Shown: positions 6,681 to 15,005, counted from the first letter of the stretch. The stretch is DNA of 32,816 nt from an uncultured Bacilli bacterium (GCA_947623665.1 CANQHJ010000012.1:1-32816); one strand, 5' to 3'. Program-made: numbers and translations. Notes: generated by a model from the letters alone, not told the origin.

Positions 6681-7766
6681 CTACTCCTCCTTTTCAATTG
6701 TATTAACATATTCTACTTTAAAAAAATCATCATAATATATACTTCCATTTTTTATAAGCATAAAGAAATTTATTAAATAAAATAACATCATACCCATCAT
6801 TACTAACAAAAAAAGCAACATTACTTCAAAAGCATCCAACACTAAAACATTACAAATAAATGATACAAAACATAATACAACAAATATACTTCCAATATAA
6901 TATGAATATAAAAATACTATCCTAAAAATAAGTTTTATTACTCTAAACCTACCAAAAGAAAGTCTTACTCCTAAAAACTCACTACCAAAAGTTCTCCCCA
7001 TTTTAAAATAAGGATAAATTATATAATAGAAAATAAATACAATAAAAAGTAAATATCTATTTTTTATAAAAACACTTAAAACAAAAGTTATAAAACTATA
7101 CAAAAACAAATCTAAAATAAATATAGTTATTCTTCTAAAACCACTTACAACTTCTCCTCTTTTAAAAGAATCTTCATCTAGTTTCTCTCTTGTAGGTAAA
7201 ATATTTATAAGTCCCATTATATAATAACCAATTAAACCACCTAGTGTATTCATAATTAAATCATCAACATCAAATACTCTATAAGGATATGGATATATAT
7301 AATATAATCCTGATGCTTGAGTAAATTCAAAAAATAAACTTAATACTAAACTTATAAATAAAGCCTTTTTCAAACTACATTTAAAATAATATCTTAAATA
7401 CATACCCAAAGGTATAAACATTATTATATTCAAGATTACTGTATAAACCGAAGGAGACAATAAAACATCTATATAAGTATGAAAGTCACTTAATACAAAT
7501 GGTGAATCTTTCACTATATCTTTTATAAAATTAAATGGTACTAATCTTATAAAATCACTATGATATACAGACTTATTAGGAAGAGGAAGAATAACTAAAA
7601 AATATATTGTTATTAAATAAAGAATAAATGAATAAATTATAAAAACTCTAAATAAATTAACAGATCCATACTTATGATATTGATAAATTATAAATGGTAT
7701 ATAAGATACTAATACAATAAAAGGAAATATTAATATAGCAGTCTTTATTACTGAAAAATATTCCAA
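6681..7766 (-). CDS. VanZ-like / RDD domain fusion membrane protein
   Basis: 361 aa, about eight or nine transmembrane segments. Residues 1-190 match the VanZ family: LPLPNK after an early helix, NIIMFIPLGMYL, the E in LSLFFEFTQ, and the FDVDDLIMNTLGGLIGY signature. Residues 205-350 resemble an RDD domain: RRITIFILD first helix, then MGRTFGSEFLGVRL. VanZ proteins lower sensitivity to teicoplanin and other lipoglycopeptides by an unclear mechanism; RDD proteins are membrane proteins of mixed function. The start is TTG, immediately after the TAA of the permease (zero gap, AAAGGA 10 bases upstream), implying tight translational coupling. Its place inside a peptide-antibiotic operon suggests an envelope-protective role; that is inference. 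Confidence 0.85.
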   Translation of the reverse strand: MEYFSVIKTAILIFPFIVLVSYIPFIIYQYHKYGSVNLFRVFIIYSFILYLITIYFLVILPLPNKSVYHSDFIRLVPFNFIKDIVKDSPFVLSDFHTYIDVLLSPSVYTVILNIIMFIPLGMYLRYYFKCSLKKALFISLVLSLFFEFTQASGLYYIYPYPYRVFDVDDLIMNTLGGLIGYYIMGLINILPTREKLDEDSFKRGEVVSGFRRITIFILDLFLYSFITFVLSVFIKNRYLLFIVFIFYYIIYPYFKMGRTFGSEFLGVRLSFGRFRVIKLIFRIVFLYSYYIGSIFVVLCFVSFICNVLVLDAFEVMLLFLLVMMGMMLFYLINFFMLIKNGSIYYDDFFKVEYVNTIEKEE

Positions 7767-9842
7767 TTAGTATCTTTCCTTTATAATATTTTTACTACAA
7801 TAATAAGTTATTAAGAAATATCCTCCATAAATAAAGATTAAGAAAATAGCTGTTGCAATAATTGAAGGAAGTAATTCTTCATTACCAAACACCTCTAAAA
7901 TATTCATAGCAAACATTATTCCAAATACAGAATGAATCAAAGCAAGTATCAAAGGTAGAATAAAAAATATTGCAATTTCTCTAAACAAAGCTTTATTAAG
8001 TAATATCTCATCTGTTCCAATTTTTCGTAAAATCATAAATCTTTCTTTATTATCACTAGCCTCAGATAACTCTTTTAAAGCAAGTATTGCTGCACTACTA
8101 ATTAAAAATATAATTCCCAAATAAAGACCAATAAATGTTACCATTGTAGATAGTCCAACTGTTGCCTCTTTAATTGCAAGTTTAGTAGATCCACTAGGAA
8201 GTAAATAATCATTTGCCAAAGAAGAATTTCCTAATGCATTAATACTATCTTCTATTTTTGTTATTTTTTCTTTATCAGTTGTTATATAATTACCTATTAA
8301 ATAGTTTTCATATAAATATTCTTCATCTACAATTTTATCTGGAACTAAAATAAGACCTGTATTAATATGTTGACTAGACATCTCTAAAAATCCATCTTGA
8401 CAAGTATCATATTTAGGTTTTAAAGTATGTTCAAATAAATTAATTTCTTCCCTATTTTTAAGAGAAATATCTCTTATTTTAACCATTGATTCAAAATCAG
8501 CAATAATCATATATTGATTATCTTTTAAAGAATATTCCTTTATCCCATAAAATCTAGCCACTTTATTATAATCACTAATTTTCATAATTGTCTCCATACT
8601 GTCATATTCTAAAAATGGAAACTTTAATTTTATATCATCTGATTTTGAACCTAAAGTATGCATTAATGTTAAGTCAGGTGTTGCATAAGTATTTACTTCA
8701 ATATAATCTTTAAAATAAGATGTAATATCAAAATTAAATATTTTAAACATTTCCATAGCAGTATAATGAGAATTTTTTATTTGTAAATCATTATATCCAT
8801 ACTTTCTAAAGTCATCATAATATTTATCCATATTCATATTTTGTGAAAACATTGCATCCACAGGTGCTAATTTTTTAATATTTTCATTCATAGAATTTTT
8901 CATAGTAAGACAAGCTGATAATAAACATATTGTTATAAATAACATCAAGCAAATAATAGTTGTTGAAAATACAGTTGTATTAATTTTACTACTAAATTCT
9001 CTTAGTATAAAACTATTTAATCCTTTATAATAATATCTCTCTAAACTTTGAACAATTCTTAAAATCAGTCCCGATAAAGACCAAAATATAAAAAATGTTG
9101 ATACTACACCCATTATAATAGGAATTATTATATCTTTTATTTCTTGTAATCTAAGAAAATCATTAGTAACTATATAATATGCCCTTTCTAGAACTAAACA
9201 AGAAATAATAAAAATAATAATACATAAATAAGGATTTTTTAATTTAATTTTCTCAGTATTTTTTGAACCATTTAATAATTCAATTAACCTACATTTACTA
9301 ACACTTATAGTATTAAATATCATCACAAGTAAATACATAATCCCAAAATAAATTACAGTTTTAAGACAAGCAGATGATGAAAATACAAATTCAAACTTTG
9401 AAAGATTTACCTCAAACATATTAGCAACTAACAAACTCATAAATTGAGATAAAACAACTCCAAAAGCAAGTCCTACAATTAAAGATAAAACTCCAATAAA
9501 AAGTGTTTCAAAAAATAAAATTAATGATATTTTTCTTTTACTCATTCCAAGAGTTAAATATATACCAAATTCCTTATTTCTTCTTTTCATCAAAAATCTT
9601 GAAGCATAAATTATTAAAAAACCTAATATAAATGAAACAAATACACTAACACCTGATAAAAAAGTCATCATAAGTTCAATTAATTCTTGAGTTGATGATG
9701 ATACATTCATCATAACAGTTTGACTATCAAGAGCATTAAAAACATAAAAGATTGCTACACCAAGAATAAGTGTAAAAAAATAGATGGTATAATCTTTAAT
9801 ACTTTTCTTGATGTTTTTTAAAGATAACTTACAAAGCATCAT
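7767..9842 (-). CDS. BceB/YxdM-type ABC transporter permease
   Basis: 691 aa, FtsX-fold permease with the BceB arrangement: one N-terminal transmembrane helix, a three-helix bundle, further helices, a large extracellular domain of about 200 residues (roughly 315-560) after helix 8, and C-terminal helices. The FGIYLTLGMSKRKI segment following the second helix group is typical of this family's coupling region. Partners of this type flip or detach peptide antibiotics from lipid II-cycle intermediates and also signal drug flux to an intramembrane kinase. It overlaps the end of the ATPase gene by 14 bases, starting at one of two adjacent ATGs after GGTGGGG. The extracellular domain normally fixes drug specificity; I cannot predict the ligand. 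Confidence 0.92.
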   Translation of the reverse strand: MMLCKLSLKNIKKSIKDYTIYFFTLILGVAIFYVFNALDSQTVMMNVSSSTQELIELMMTFLSGVSVFVSFILGFLIIYASRFLMKRRNKEFGIYLTLGMSKRKISLILFFETLFIGVLSLIVGLAFGVVLSQFMSLLVANMFEVNLSKFEFVFSSSACLKTVIYFGIMYLLVMIFNTISVSKCRLIELLNGSKNTEKIKLKNPYLCIIIFIISCLVLERAYYIVTNDFLRLQEIKDIIIPIIMGVVSTFFIFWSLSGLILRIVQSLERYYYKGLNSFILREFSSKINTTVFSTTIICLMLFITICLLSACLTMKNSMNENIKKLAPVDAMFSQNMNMDKYYDDFRKYGYNDLQIKNSHYTAMEMFKIFNFDITSYFKDYIEVNTYATPDLTLMHTLGSKSDDIKLKFPFLEYDSMETIMKISDYNKVARFYGIKEYSLKDNQYMIIADFESMVKIRDISLKNREEINLFEHTLKPKYDTCQDGFLEMSSQHINTGLILVPDKIVDEEYLYENYLIGNYITTDKEKITKIEDSINALGNSSLANDYLLPSGSTKLAIKEATVGLSTMVTFIGLYLGIIFLISSAAILALKELSEASDNKERFMILRKIGTDEILLNKALFREIAIFFILPLILALIHSVFGIMFAMNILEVFGNEELLPSIIATAIFLIFIYGGYFLITYYCSKNIIKERY

Positions 9843-10596
9843 TTAAATCCCCACCAAGAAGTGTAACAACATCAATAATTTTATCAAAAAATTCCTTACG
9901 AGAATTATTTCCCTTATAAAACTCTTTAAAGACTTTACCATCTTTGATAAAAATAACTTTACTAGCATAAGACGCTGTAAAAGCATCATGTGTTACCATT
10001 AAAATAGTTGTATCTAATTCTTTATTTAAAAACTCAAATCTTTCAAGTAACATTTTAGCAGATTTAGAATCAAGTGCTCCAGTAGGTTCATCTGCTAAAA
10101 CCAATTTTGGATTAGTTATAATTGCCCTAGCACTTGCTACTCTTTGCTTTTGTCCTCCACTAATTTGATAAGGATATTTATTTAAAATATTCCTAATATC
10201 TAAATCAATTGCTACCTTCTTTACTCTTCTATCAATATCATTTACAGAAACATTTTGAATAGATAAAGCAAGTGCAATATTCTCATAAGCTGTCAAAGTA
10301 TCAAGTAAATTAAAATCTTGAAATATAAATCCTAACTCTTCCCTTCTAAATTTATTAAGACTATTTCCTCTTAATTTAGTAATGTCAACTCCACAAACAA
10401 AAATATGCCCACTAGTTACTTTATCAATTGTCGAAATACAATTCAAAAGAGTTGTCTTACCTGAACCAGACGCTCCCATAATTGCAACAAAATCTCCCTT
10501 TTCTACTTCAAAAGATAAGTTATCAATTGCTTTAGTAAGAGATGACCGACTACCATAATACTTTTCAATTTTTTCAACTTTTAAAATATTATCCAT
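9829..10596 (-). CDS. BceA/YxdL-type ABC transporter ATPase
   Basis: 255 aa with all motifs: Walker A GASGSGKTT (41-49), Q-loop FQDFN near 92-96, signature ISGGQKQ (145-151), Walker B LVLADE (165-170), D-loop and H203 in VTHD. Sequence style (FIFQDFNLLDTLTAYENI) is that of the MacB/LolD-BceA branch of exporters and peptide detoxification pumps. It powers the downstream permease, and start and stop overlaps show the pair is one translational unit. The start has AAAGGAG 7-8 bases upstream. The gene is separated from the upstream kinase gene by 87 bases holding an inverted repeat and a promoter, so the transporter genes can be switched on independently of the basal expression of the regulators. 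Confidence 0.95.
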   Translation of the reverse strand: MDNILKVEKIEKYYGSRSSLTKAIDNLSFEVEKGDFVAIMGASGSGKTTLLNCISTIDKVTSGHIFVCGVDITKLRGNSLNKFRREELGFIFQDFNLLDTLTAYENIALALSIQNVSVNDIDRRVKKVAIDLDIRNILNKYPYQISGGQKQRVASARAIITNPKLVLADEPTGALDSKSAKMLLERFEFLNKELDTTILMVTHDAFTASYASKVIFIKDGKVFKEFYKGNNSRKEFFDKIIDVVTLLGGDLNDAL

Positions 10597-10618
10597 AAAA
10601 TTTCTCCTTTCTAAAACT

Positions 10619-10647
10619 ATAATAAAGAAAAATATTAACTTTGTCGT
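10619..10647 (-). promoter_or_regulatory. Putative inducible promoter of the transporter genes
   Basis: Minus-strand -35 ACGACA (10642-10647), 17-bp spacer, -10 TATTAT (10619-10624). The -35 is weak, as expected for an activator-dependent promoter; the inverted repeat ends about 20 bases upstream of it. Confidence 0.55.
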
Positions 10648-10667
10648 TCATCTAATATTATAAATTA

Positions 10668-10681
10668 TTACAATTTTGTAA
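10668..10681. promoter_or_regulatory. Inverted repeat TTACAATTTTGTAA, putative response-regulator operator 1
   Basis: Exact copy of the sequence found upstream of the response-regulator gene. The arms TTACA/TGTAA with a 4-base centre agree with the TnACA-N4-TGTAA motif reported (from memory) for BceR-type regulators. It is placed just upstream of the promoter of the ATPase-permease genes. Confidence 0.7.
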
Positions 10682-10683
10682 CA

Positions 10684-11700
10684 TTATTTTAAAACATCAT
10701 AATATTTATTTTTAGGAAAAGTAATATAAACCTTTGTATATTCTCCTTCTATAGACTCTATATCTATTAAATGCCCCAGTTTTTTACATAAATTCTTAGC
10801 AATATAAAGTCCCATACCAGTAGAAGTATTTTTATCTCTTCCATTACTTCCAGTAAAAGTCTTATTAAAAACTTGTTTTATATCACAACTAGGAATACCT
10901 ATACCATTATCTTCAATAACTAAAACTAATTTTTCATGATAATCATCTACATAAATATTAATATAATTGTTTTTACTATTCTTTTTATATTTAATACTAT
11001 TATTTATAATTTGATTTATAACAAACTCTAACCATTTAGAATCAGTATAAACTTTATAATTAACATTAGAAACATTATAATCAATCTTTCTATCAAGTAA
11101 ATCATCCATATTTTTAAGACTAACGTTTTTAATTACTTTAGATAAATCTACTTCTTTTATATAATAATCTTCTTCTGCATTTTCACTTCTAACATAATAT
11201 AAAATTTGATCAACATAATCTTCTAATCTTTTTAAAGTATTTTTAGTTTTATTTGAAGAAGTATCATTATTATTTAACTGTAAAACTAAACTAGCAAGTG
11301 GTACTTTAACTTCATGTATCCACATTTCAACATATTCTTTAAAGTCATCAAGTTGTATTATCTTATTTTTTATATTATCATTCATAGATTTATTAATATC
11401 ATATAATGCTTGATAAATTATTTTTCCTTCATAAAAGTCTGGAGTATTAATCATTTCTAAAACTAAATAAGCTTTATCTAATTTTTCTATATTAGAAACT
11501 AAATCATTATAAAAATTTCTTTTTCTATAATAATCAAATAATAAAACTAAAATATAAGTAACAATTAAAATAACAGATATAATAACAATAAGTAATTTAT
11601 CTATTTTGAAAGCAAATAAAATTAATATAATTATAAAATAATTAAAAGATATTATTAAAAATGAAAAAATTTTATCCATAAAATATTTACTAAATTTCAT
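10684..11700 (-). CDS. BceS/YxdK-type intramembrane-sensing histidine kinase
   Basis: 338 aa. Two transmembrane helices (about 11-31 and 34-55) are joined by only a few residues (FKIDK), so there is no extracellular sensor; such kinases are activated by their cognate BceAB-type transporter. No HAMP or PAS domain is seen. The phosphoacceptor is H129 in WIHEVKVP; the N-box is NQIINNSIKY, followed by EDNGIGIP and TGMGLYIAK in the ATP-binding domain. The ATG overlaps the stop of the response regulator (ATGA), showing coupling. Together with the regulator and the adjacent transporter it forms a flux-sensing peptide-antibiotic response system resembling YxdJK or BceRS. Confidence 0.93.
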   Translation of the reverse strand: MKFSKYFMDKIFSFLIISFNYFIIILILFAFKIDKLLIVIISVILIVTYILVLLFDYYRKRNFYNDLVSNIEKLDKAYLVLEMINTPDFYEGKIIYQALYDINKSMNDNIKNKIIQLDDFKEYVEMWIHEVKVPLASLVLQLNNNDTSSNKTKNTLKRLEDYVDQILYYVRSENAEEDYYIKEVDLSKVIKNVSLKNMDDLLDRKIDYNVSNVNYKVYTDSKWLEFVINQIINNSIKYKKNSKNNYINIYVDDYHEKLVLVIEDNGIGIPSCDIKQVFNKTFTGSNGRDKNTSTGMGLYIAKNLCKKLGHLIDIESIEGEYTKVYITFPKNKYYDVLK

Positions 11701-12359
11701 AATAATATATAACCTATTCCTTTTCTAGTATCAATAATATTATCATAACCAATACTTTTTAATTTAGCTCTTAATCTACTAATATTAACAGTCAAAGTAT
11801 TATCATTTATAAACTCATCATTATTCCATAAATCAGTCATCAACTCATCTCTTGTAACAATTCTATTTCTATTATTTAAAAGATAACTAAATATAATCAT
11901 TTCATTTTTAGTAAGAATAATCTCTTCTACATCTTTTTTTATTAAACCTTTTTGAATATTAATTTCTAAATCTTTATATTTTATTATATTGGAATTCTTA
12001 TTTGTCCTTTTTAATACTGCTCCAATTCTTAAAAGTAAAATATTTGGATTATAAGGTTTTGTAATATAATCATCTGCTCCATAAGTAATAGATAAAACCT
12101 CATCAGCATCACTATTTCTACTAGTAACCATAATAATAGGAACATCAAGATAACGTCTTATTTTTTGTAATAGCTCTTCTCCATTAATATAAGGAATATT
12201 TATATCTAAAAGAATTAAATCCACTTTCCTCTTCAATACTTCACTTAATGAATCTTTAAAGTCATTTAACACATAAACCTTATATCCATTCTTTTCTAAT
12301 AAATCTTTTAATTCATCTCTTGTAACTTCATCATCTTCTATTATCATAATCTTTTTCAT
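11697..12359 (-). CDS. OmpR-family response regulator, BceR/YxdJ-type
   Basis: About 220 aa: receiver domain (residues 1-115) with phosphoacceptor D52 in LILLDINIP, the acid pocket EDDE near the N-terminus, Thr in MVTS and Lys in ITKPYN, then a winged-helix DNA-binding domain (about 125-220) with TKNEMIIFSYLL and RDELMTDLW, and the recognition region VNISRLRAKL. Start chosen at the ATG at 12359 (MKKIMIIEDD), because the GTG of the ORF track overlaps the AGAGAG ribosome binding site. It is first in the operon and its own promoter carries the same inverted repeat as the transporter promoter, so autoregulation is likely. Confidence 0.93.
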   Translation of the reverse strand: MKKIMIIEDDEVTRDELKDLLEKNGYKVYVLNDFKDSLSEVLKRKVDLILLDINIPYINGEELLQKIRRYLDVPIIMVTSRNSDADEVLSITYGADDYITKPYNPNILLLRIGAVLKRTNKNSNIIKYKDLEINIQKGLIKKDVEEIILTKNEMIIFSYLLNNRNRIVTRDELMTDLWNNDEFINDNTLTVNISRLRAKLKSIGYDNIIDTRKGIGYILL

Positions 12360-12374
12360 AAATATCACTCTCTA

Positions 12375-12400
12375 ATATTATTATATCATTAATAATTATC
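12375..12400 (-). promoter_or_regulatory. Putative promoter of the two-component genes
   Basis: A minus-strand TATAAT preceded by TGA (extended -10) lies a short distance upstream of the regulator start. No good -35 is seen at 17 bases, but the inverted repeat is just upstream, fitting activator control. Exact edges are approximate. Confidence 0.5.
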
Positions 12401-12408
12401 TATTAACC

Positions 12409-12422
12409 TTACAATTTTGTAA
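12409..12422. promoter_or_regulatory. Inverted repeat TTACAATTTTGTAA, putative response-regulator operator 2
   Basis: Identical to the 14-bp site at 10668-10681, here with one more pairing base on each side (CTTACA/TGTAAG). It lies 50-63 bases upstream of the regulator start codon and directly after the terminator of the preceding gene. Confidence 0.7.
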
Positions 12423-12423
12423 G

Positions 12424-12449
12424 AAAAAAAGCAATAGTATCTATTGCTT
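12424..12449 (-). terminator. Terminator of the galE - membrane protein unit
   Basis: Minus-strand AAGCAATAG-ATA-CTATTGCTT, a perfect 9-bp stem followed by TTTTT. The stop codon of the 124-aa gene is partly inside the stem. Confidence 0.85.
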
Positions 12450-12822
12450 AAACATAAGTATAAAAAAATCTTGAAAGAAAGTTCATTATAATATTTATTA
12501 AAACTGGAGTATATAAAATACCAAGTATTATTATCATAAGTTTTAATAATATTTCTTTTTTGGACTCTAGCACTAAGACTAAATAGAAAAATCCAACAAC
12601 ATAAGTTAAAATACTTCCTGCCCAAAGAAAGAATATAAATAATCCACTATTTAAAATATTACTATAAAGTTGTACAATTTGATGAAAATCACTATTATTA
12701 TAGGTCATAGCTGGAAATGATAAAAAGTTAACAATTAAATTAATAATCAATAAACCTATAAAAATATTTCTAACTATTATTTCTTTCTTCTCACTATCAT
12801 CCTTAATTATTCTCTTCTTCAT
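12448..12822 (-). CDS. Small integral membrane protein, 124 aa
   Basis: Not recognised. A charged N-terminus (KKRIIKDDSEKKE) is followed by three predicted transmembrane segments (about 17-37, 60-85 and 92-115) with short loops. The start ATG is 5 bases after AAAGGGAG and 11 bases after the galE stop, so it is co-transcribed with galE and ends in a strong terminator. The 78-aa ORF overlapping it in another frame is a shadow. No conserved motif links it to sugar metabolism. Confidence 0.75.
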   Translation of the reverse strand: MKKRIIKDDSEKKEIIVRNIFIGLLIINLIVNFLSFPAMTYNNSDFHQIVQLYSNILNSGLFIFFLWAGSILTYVVGFFYLVLVLESKKEILLKLMIIILGILYTPVLINIIMNFLSRFFYTYV

Positions 12823-12833
12823 AATATCTCCCT

Positions 12834-13829
12834 TTATTTATTCTTCAAAATATAATTATAAGAATCTTTACACATATCTTCTATTGTTTTAGTAACCTTA
12901 AAACCTAATAATTTTTCTGCCTTAGAAGAATCTGCATAATATTCTGCAATATCCCCACTTCTTCTTTTTCCTATCTTATAATTTATTTTAATACCATTAA
13001 CACTCTCAAATGTATTTACAATATCTAAAACACTATATCCAACACCTGTACCCAAATTAAAGTAATCTATTCCCTTATTAGTTAAATAATCAATTGCCTT
13101 AATATGTCCTTTTGCTAAATCTACAACATGAATATAATCTCTTACTCCAGTTCCATCCTTAGTATCATAATCATTTCCAAAGACAGTTAAACATTCCAAT
13201 TCACCTATTGCAACTTTCAAAATATAAGGCATCAAATTATTAGGAATACCTTGAGGATTTTCTCCAATCAAACCACTTTCATGAGCACCTATAGGATTAA
13301 AATATCTAAGTACAACTATACTCCAATCATTATTAGATACATATAAGTCTTTTAATATTCTTTCTATCATTAATTTTGTACTACTATATGGATTAGTTGT
13401 ACCTTTAGGAAAATCTTCCTTTAACGGTAATTCATCATTAACATCATAAACAGTTGCAGTTGAAGAAAAAATCAATTTATGACAATTATACTTATCCATT
13501 ACTTTACAAAGACTAATAGTTGTATCTATATTATTTTCATAATACATAAGTGGATTATCAACACTTTCACCAATTGCTTTAAATCCAGCAAAATGAATAA
13601 CTGCATCTATATTTTCTTTTTCAAATACTAAAGATAACATCTCTTCATCCTTAACATTACCCTTATAAAAAGAAAAACTTTTATTAGTAATCTTTTTAAT
13701 ATTATCTAATACTTCTTTTTTAGAATTAGAAAAATCATCAACTATTACTACCTCATAATTATTCTCTAAAAGTTCTACTACTGTATGACTTCCAATAAAG
13801 CCAGTACCACCTGTTACTAAAATTTTCAT
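12834..13829 (-). CDS. galE: UDP-glucose 4-epimerase
   Basis: 331 aa, full-length short-chain-dehydrogenase-type epimerase interconverting UDP-glucose and UDP-galactose with bound NAD. The NAD-binding GGTGFIGS is at residues 7-14, the catalytic Ser/Thr in FSSTATVY (121-128), and the catalytic Tyr-Lys pair is Y148-K152 in YSSTK. RYFNPIGAHESGLIGE and RDYIHVVDLA are GalE-specific stretches. It starts at ATG with GAGGT 5 bases upstream. No Leloir-pathway genes (galK, galT) are nearby, so its role here is more likely supply of UDP-galactose (or UDP-GalNAc) for surface polysaccharides than galactose catabolism; that is inference from context. Confidence 0.95.
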   Translation of the reverse strand: MKILVTGGTGFIGSHTVVELLENNYEVVIVDDFSNSKKEVLDNIKKITNKSFSFYKGNVKDEEMLSLVFEKENIDAVIHFAGFKAIGESVDNPLMYYENNIDTTISLCKVMDKYNCHKLIFSSTATVYDVNDELPLKEDFPKGTTNPYSSTKLMIERILKDLYVSNNDWSIVVLRYFNPIGAHESGLIGENPQGIPNNLMPYILKVAIGELECLTVFGNDYDTKDGTGVRDYIHVVDLAKGHIKAIDYLTNKGIDYFNLGTGVGYSVLDIVNTFESVNGIKINYKIGKRRSGDIAEYYADSSKAEKLLGFKVTKTIEDMCKDSYNYILKNK

Positions 13830-13897
13830 ATATTACCTCACTAATTACACTTTACCATATAAAAGAATAAATTGAAAGAATAATTTAATAATAACAT

Positions 13898-14851
13898 CTA
13901 TATTTCAAAAATCGTTAATTGACCATCTCTTTGAAATTTCATTTCTCTATTTACATAAAAATTATTATTTTTTATAATCTCTCTTTCAAAATCAGACATA
14001 TTTGAAGTTATTTTATGTTTCGGAAAAAAACTCATACTATACGTGTTATAATACCTACCATTAACATTTTTAGATTCTCCTATTAATCTCTTTGTAATAG
14101 GAAATAATTTTTTAGAAATTTCAACCTTATTCTTATTCCTAGATGAATTATGCAATATATTAAAATTAGCTCCCAAAAACAAATCAACCAATTGAAGTAA
14201 AACATTTTCGTCATTCAAACAATTATCATTATTAGTTTCTATAAAATTTATTTCTAAACATTTGCATACTATTTTTTTCTCATTAAGATTAATATATCTT
14301 AAAGGTTGTGTTTTAAAATATTCATGATAATTCATATTACCAGTATCATGATAAACAGCATCAATTATTATCTTATCATAATCACTAAAAAACTTTTTTA
14401 GTGCAAAAATAACTGTAGTTCTAAAAAATCTATTATATATATTTTCATTAACATGAGTCTTTTCACCTTTATTTTTAAAATAACTTTTATCCAGTTTATT
14501 TTTATTTATACCTAATATATTCATATAAAAGCGAGCATTTTTACTTTGATTAGCTAAGATAACATCACACCATCTTTCTGCAATTCTAAAATTATTAGTA
14601 TTATCATATTCTTGATAATGAATCTTTACTTTATTTTTTTCATGATAACAACATTTATTTTCACAAGTAGTATATTTATGACCAGCACCACATCTCAAAT
14701 CATTTAACTCTTTTACAAGTGAAGAAATATTTTTTGTTGGAACTATACATATTCCTATATAATCCCAATTTTCTTTTTCACCATATAAGCCATTATCTAA
14801 CTTTTCATTTTTTATCTCATCACAAAAAATAGAAACATTAATAGTTTTCAT
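13898..14851 (-). CDS. DUF3800-like protein (predicted RNase H-type fold)
   Basis: About 317 aa. It resembles DUF3800 proteins, predicted nuclease-like enzymes: an N-terminal strand with acidic pair (SIFCDE), a second acidic strand (KIIIDAVYHD) and the C-terminal LQLVDLFLGA helix that carries the third acid. Unusual is a Cys/His-rich insertion at about residues 55-75 (CGAGHKYTTCENKCCYH) that could bind zinc. No signal peptide or membrane segment. Two ATGs at the ORF-track start abut the AAAGAGAG ribosome binding site; the third ATG at 14851 has better spacing. It sits next to the decayed tRNA-Cys copy and an AAA ATPase gene, a setting typical of accessory or defence genes. Family assignment is moderate and function is inference. 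Confidence 0.5.
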   Translation of the reverse strand: MKTINVSIFCDEIKNEKLDNGLYGEKENWDYIGICIVPTKNISSLVKELNDLRCGAGHKYTTCENKCCYHEKNKVKIHYQEYDNTNNFRIAERWCDVILANQSKNARFYMNILGINKNKLDKSYFKNKGEKTHVNENIYNRFFRTTVIFALKKFFSDYDKIIIDAVYHDTGNMNYHEYFKTQPLRYINLNEKKIVCKCLEINFIETNNDNCLNDENVLLQLVDLFLGANFNILHNSSRNKNKVEISKKLFPITKRLIGESKNVNGRYYNTYSMSFFPKHKITSNMSDFEREIIKNNNFYVNREMKFQRDGQLTIFEI

Positions 14852-14904
14852 ATACATCATCTCTCTTTAAATTATTATAACACATAAAAACAAACTCCTA
14901 TATT

Positions 14905-14940
14905 AAAAAAAGAACTATCTATATAAAGATAATCCTCTTA
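14905..14940 (-). terminator. Terminator following the decayed tRNA-Cys copy
   Basis: Minus-strand GGATTATCT-TTATAT-AGATAGTTC followed by seven T. It aligns without gaps, at an 888-bp offset, to the terminator after the intact tRNA-Cys, with compensatory changes keeping the stem paired. Confidence 0.75.
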
Positions 14941-14948
14941 TCACTTAA

Positions 14949-15004
14949 TAGAGGGCCTAGTCGGATTTGAACCAACGATCAGAAAATTGCAGTCCCTTAC
15001 CTTA
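14949..15004 (-). pseudogene. Decayed 3' fragment of tRNA-Cys
   Basis: Matches the intact tRNA-Cys at 15837-15911 from the anticodon arm through the T arm and acceptor 3' strand, but the 5' acceptor strand and D arm are missing; the ATPase stop codon lies there instead. Differences from the intact gene within the block are C-to-T on the tRNA strand, including CCA to CTA and weakened anticodon-stem pairs. It cannot fold into a complete tRNA. Confidence 0.85.
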
Positions 15005-15005
15005 C

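Larger units (their letters stand above)
14905..15004 (-). repeat. 100-bp direct repeat, distal copy (tRNA-Cys 3' part plus terminator)
   Basis: Colinear with 15793-15892 at exactly 888 bp distance. The tRNA-derived half is nearly identical; the terminator half is diverged but alignable without indels. It may mark an integration or duplication boundary. Confidence 0.75.

Noticed and set aside
6553-6735. 60-aa plus-strand ORF
   Set aside because: Antisense to the YxeA-family gene; no promoter or ribosome binding site.
12389-12625. 78-aa minus-strand ORF
   Set aside because: Overlaps the 124-aa gene in another frame and runs through its terminator.
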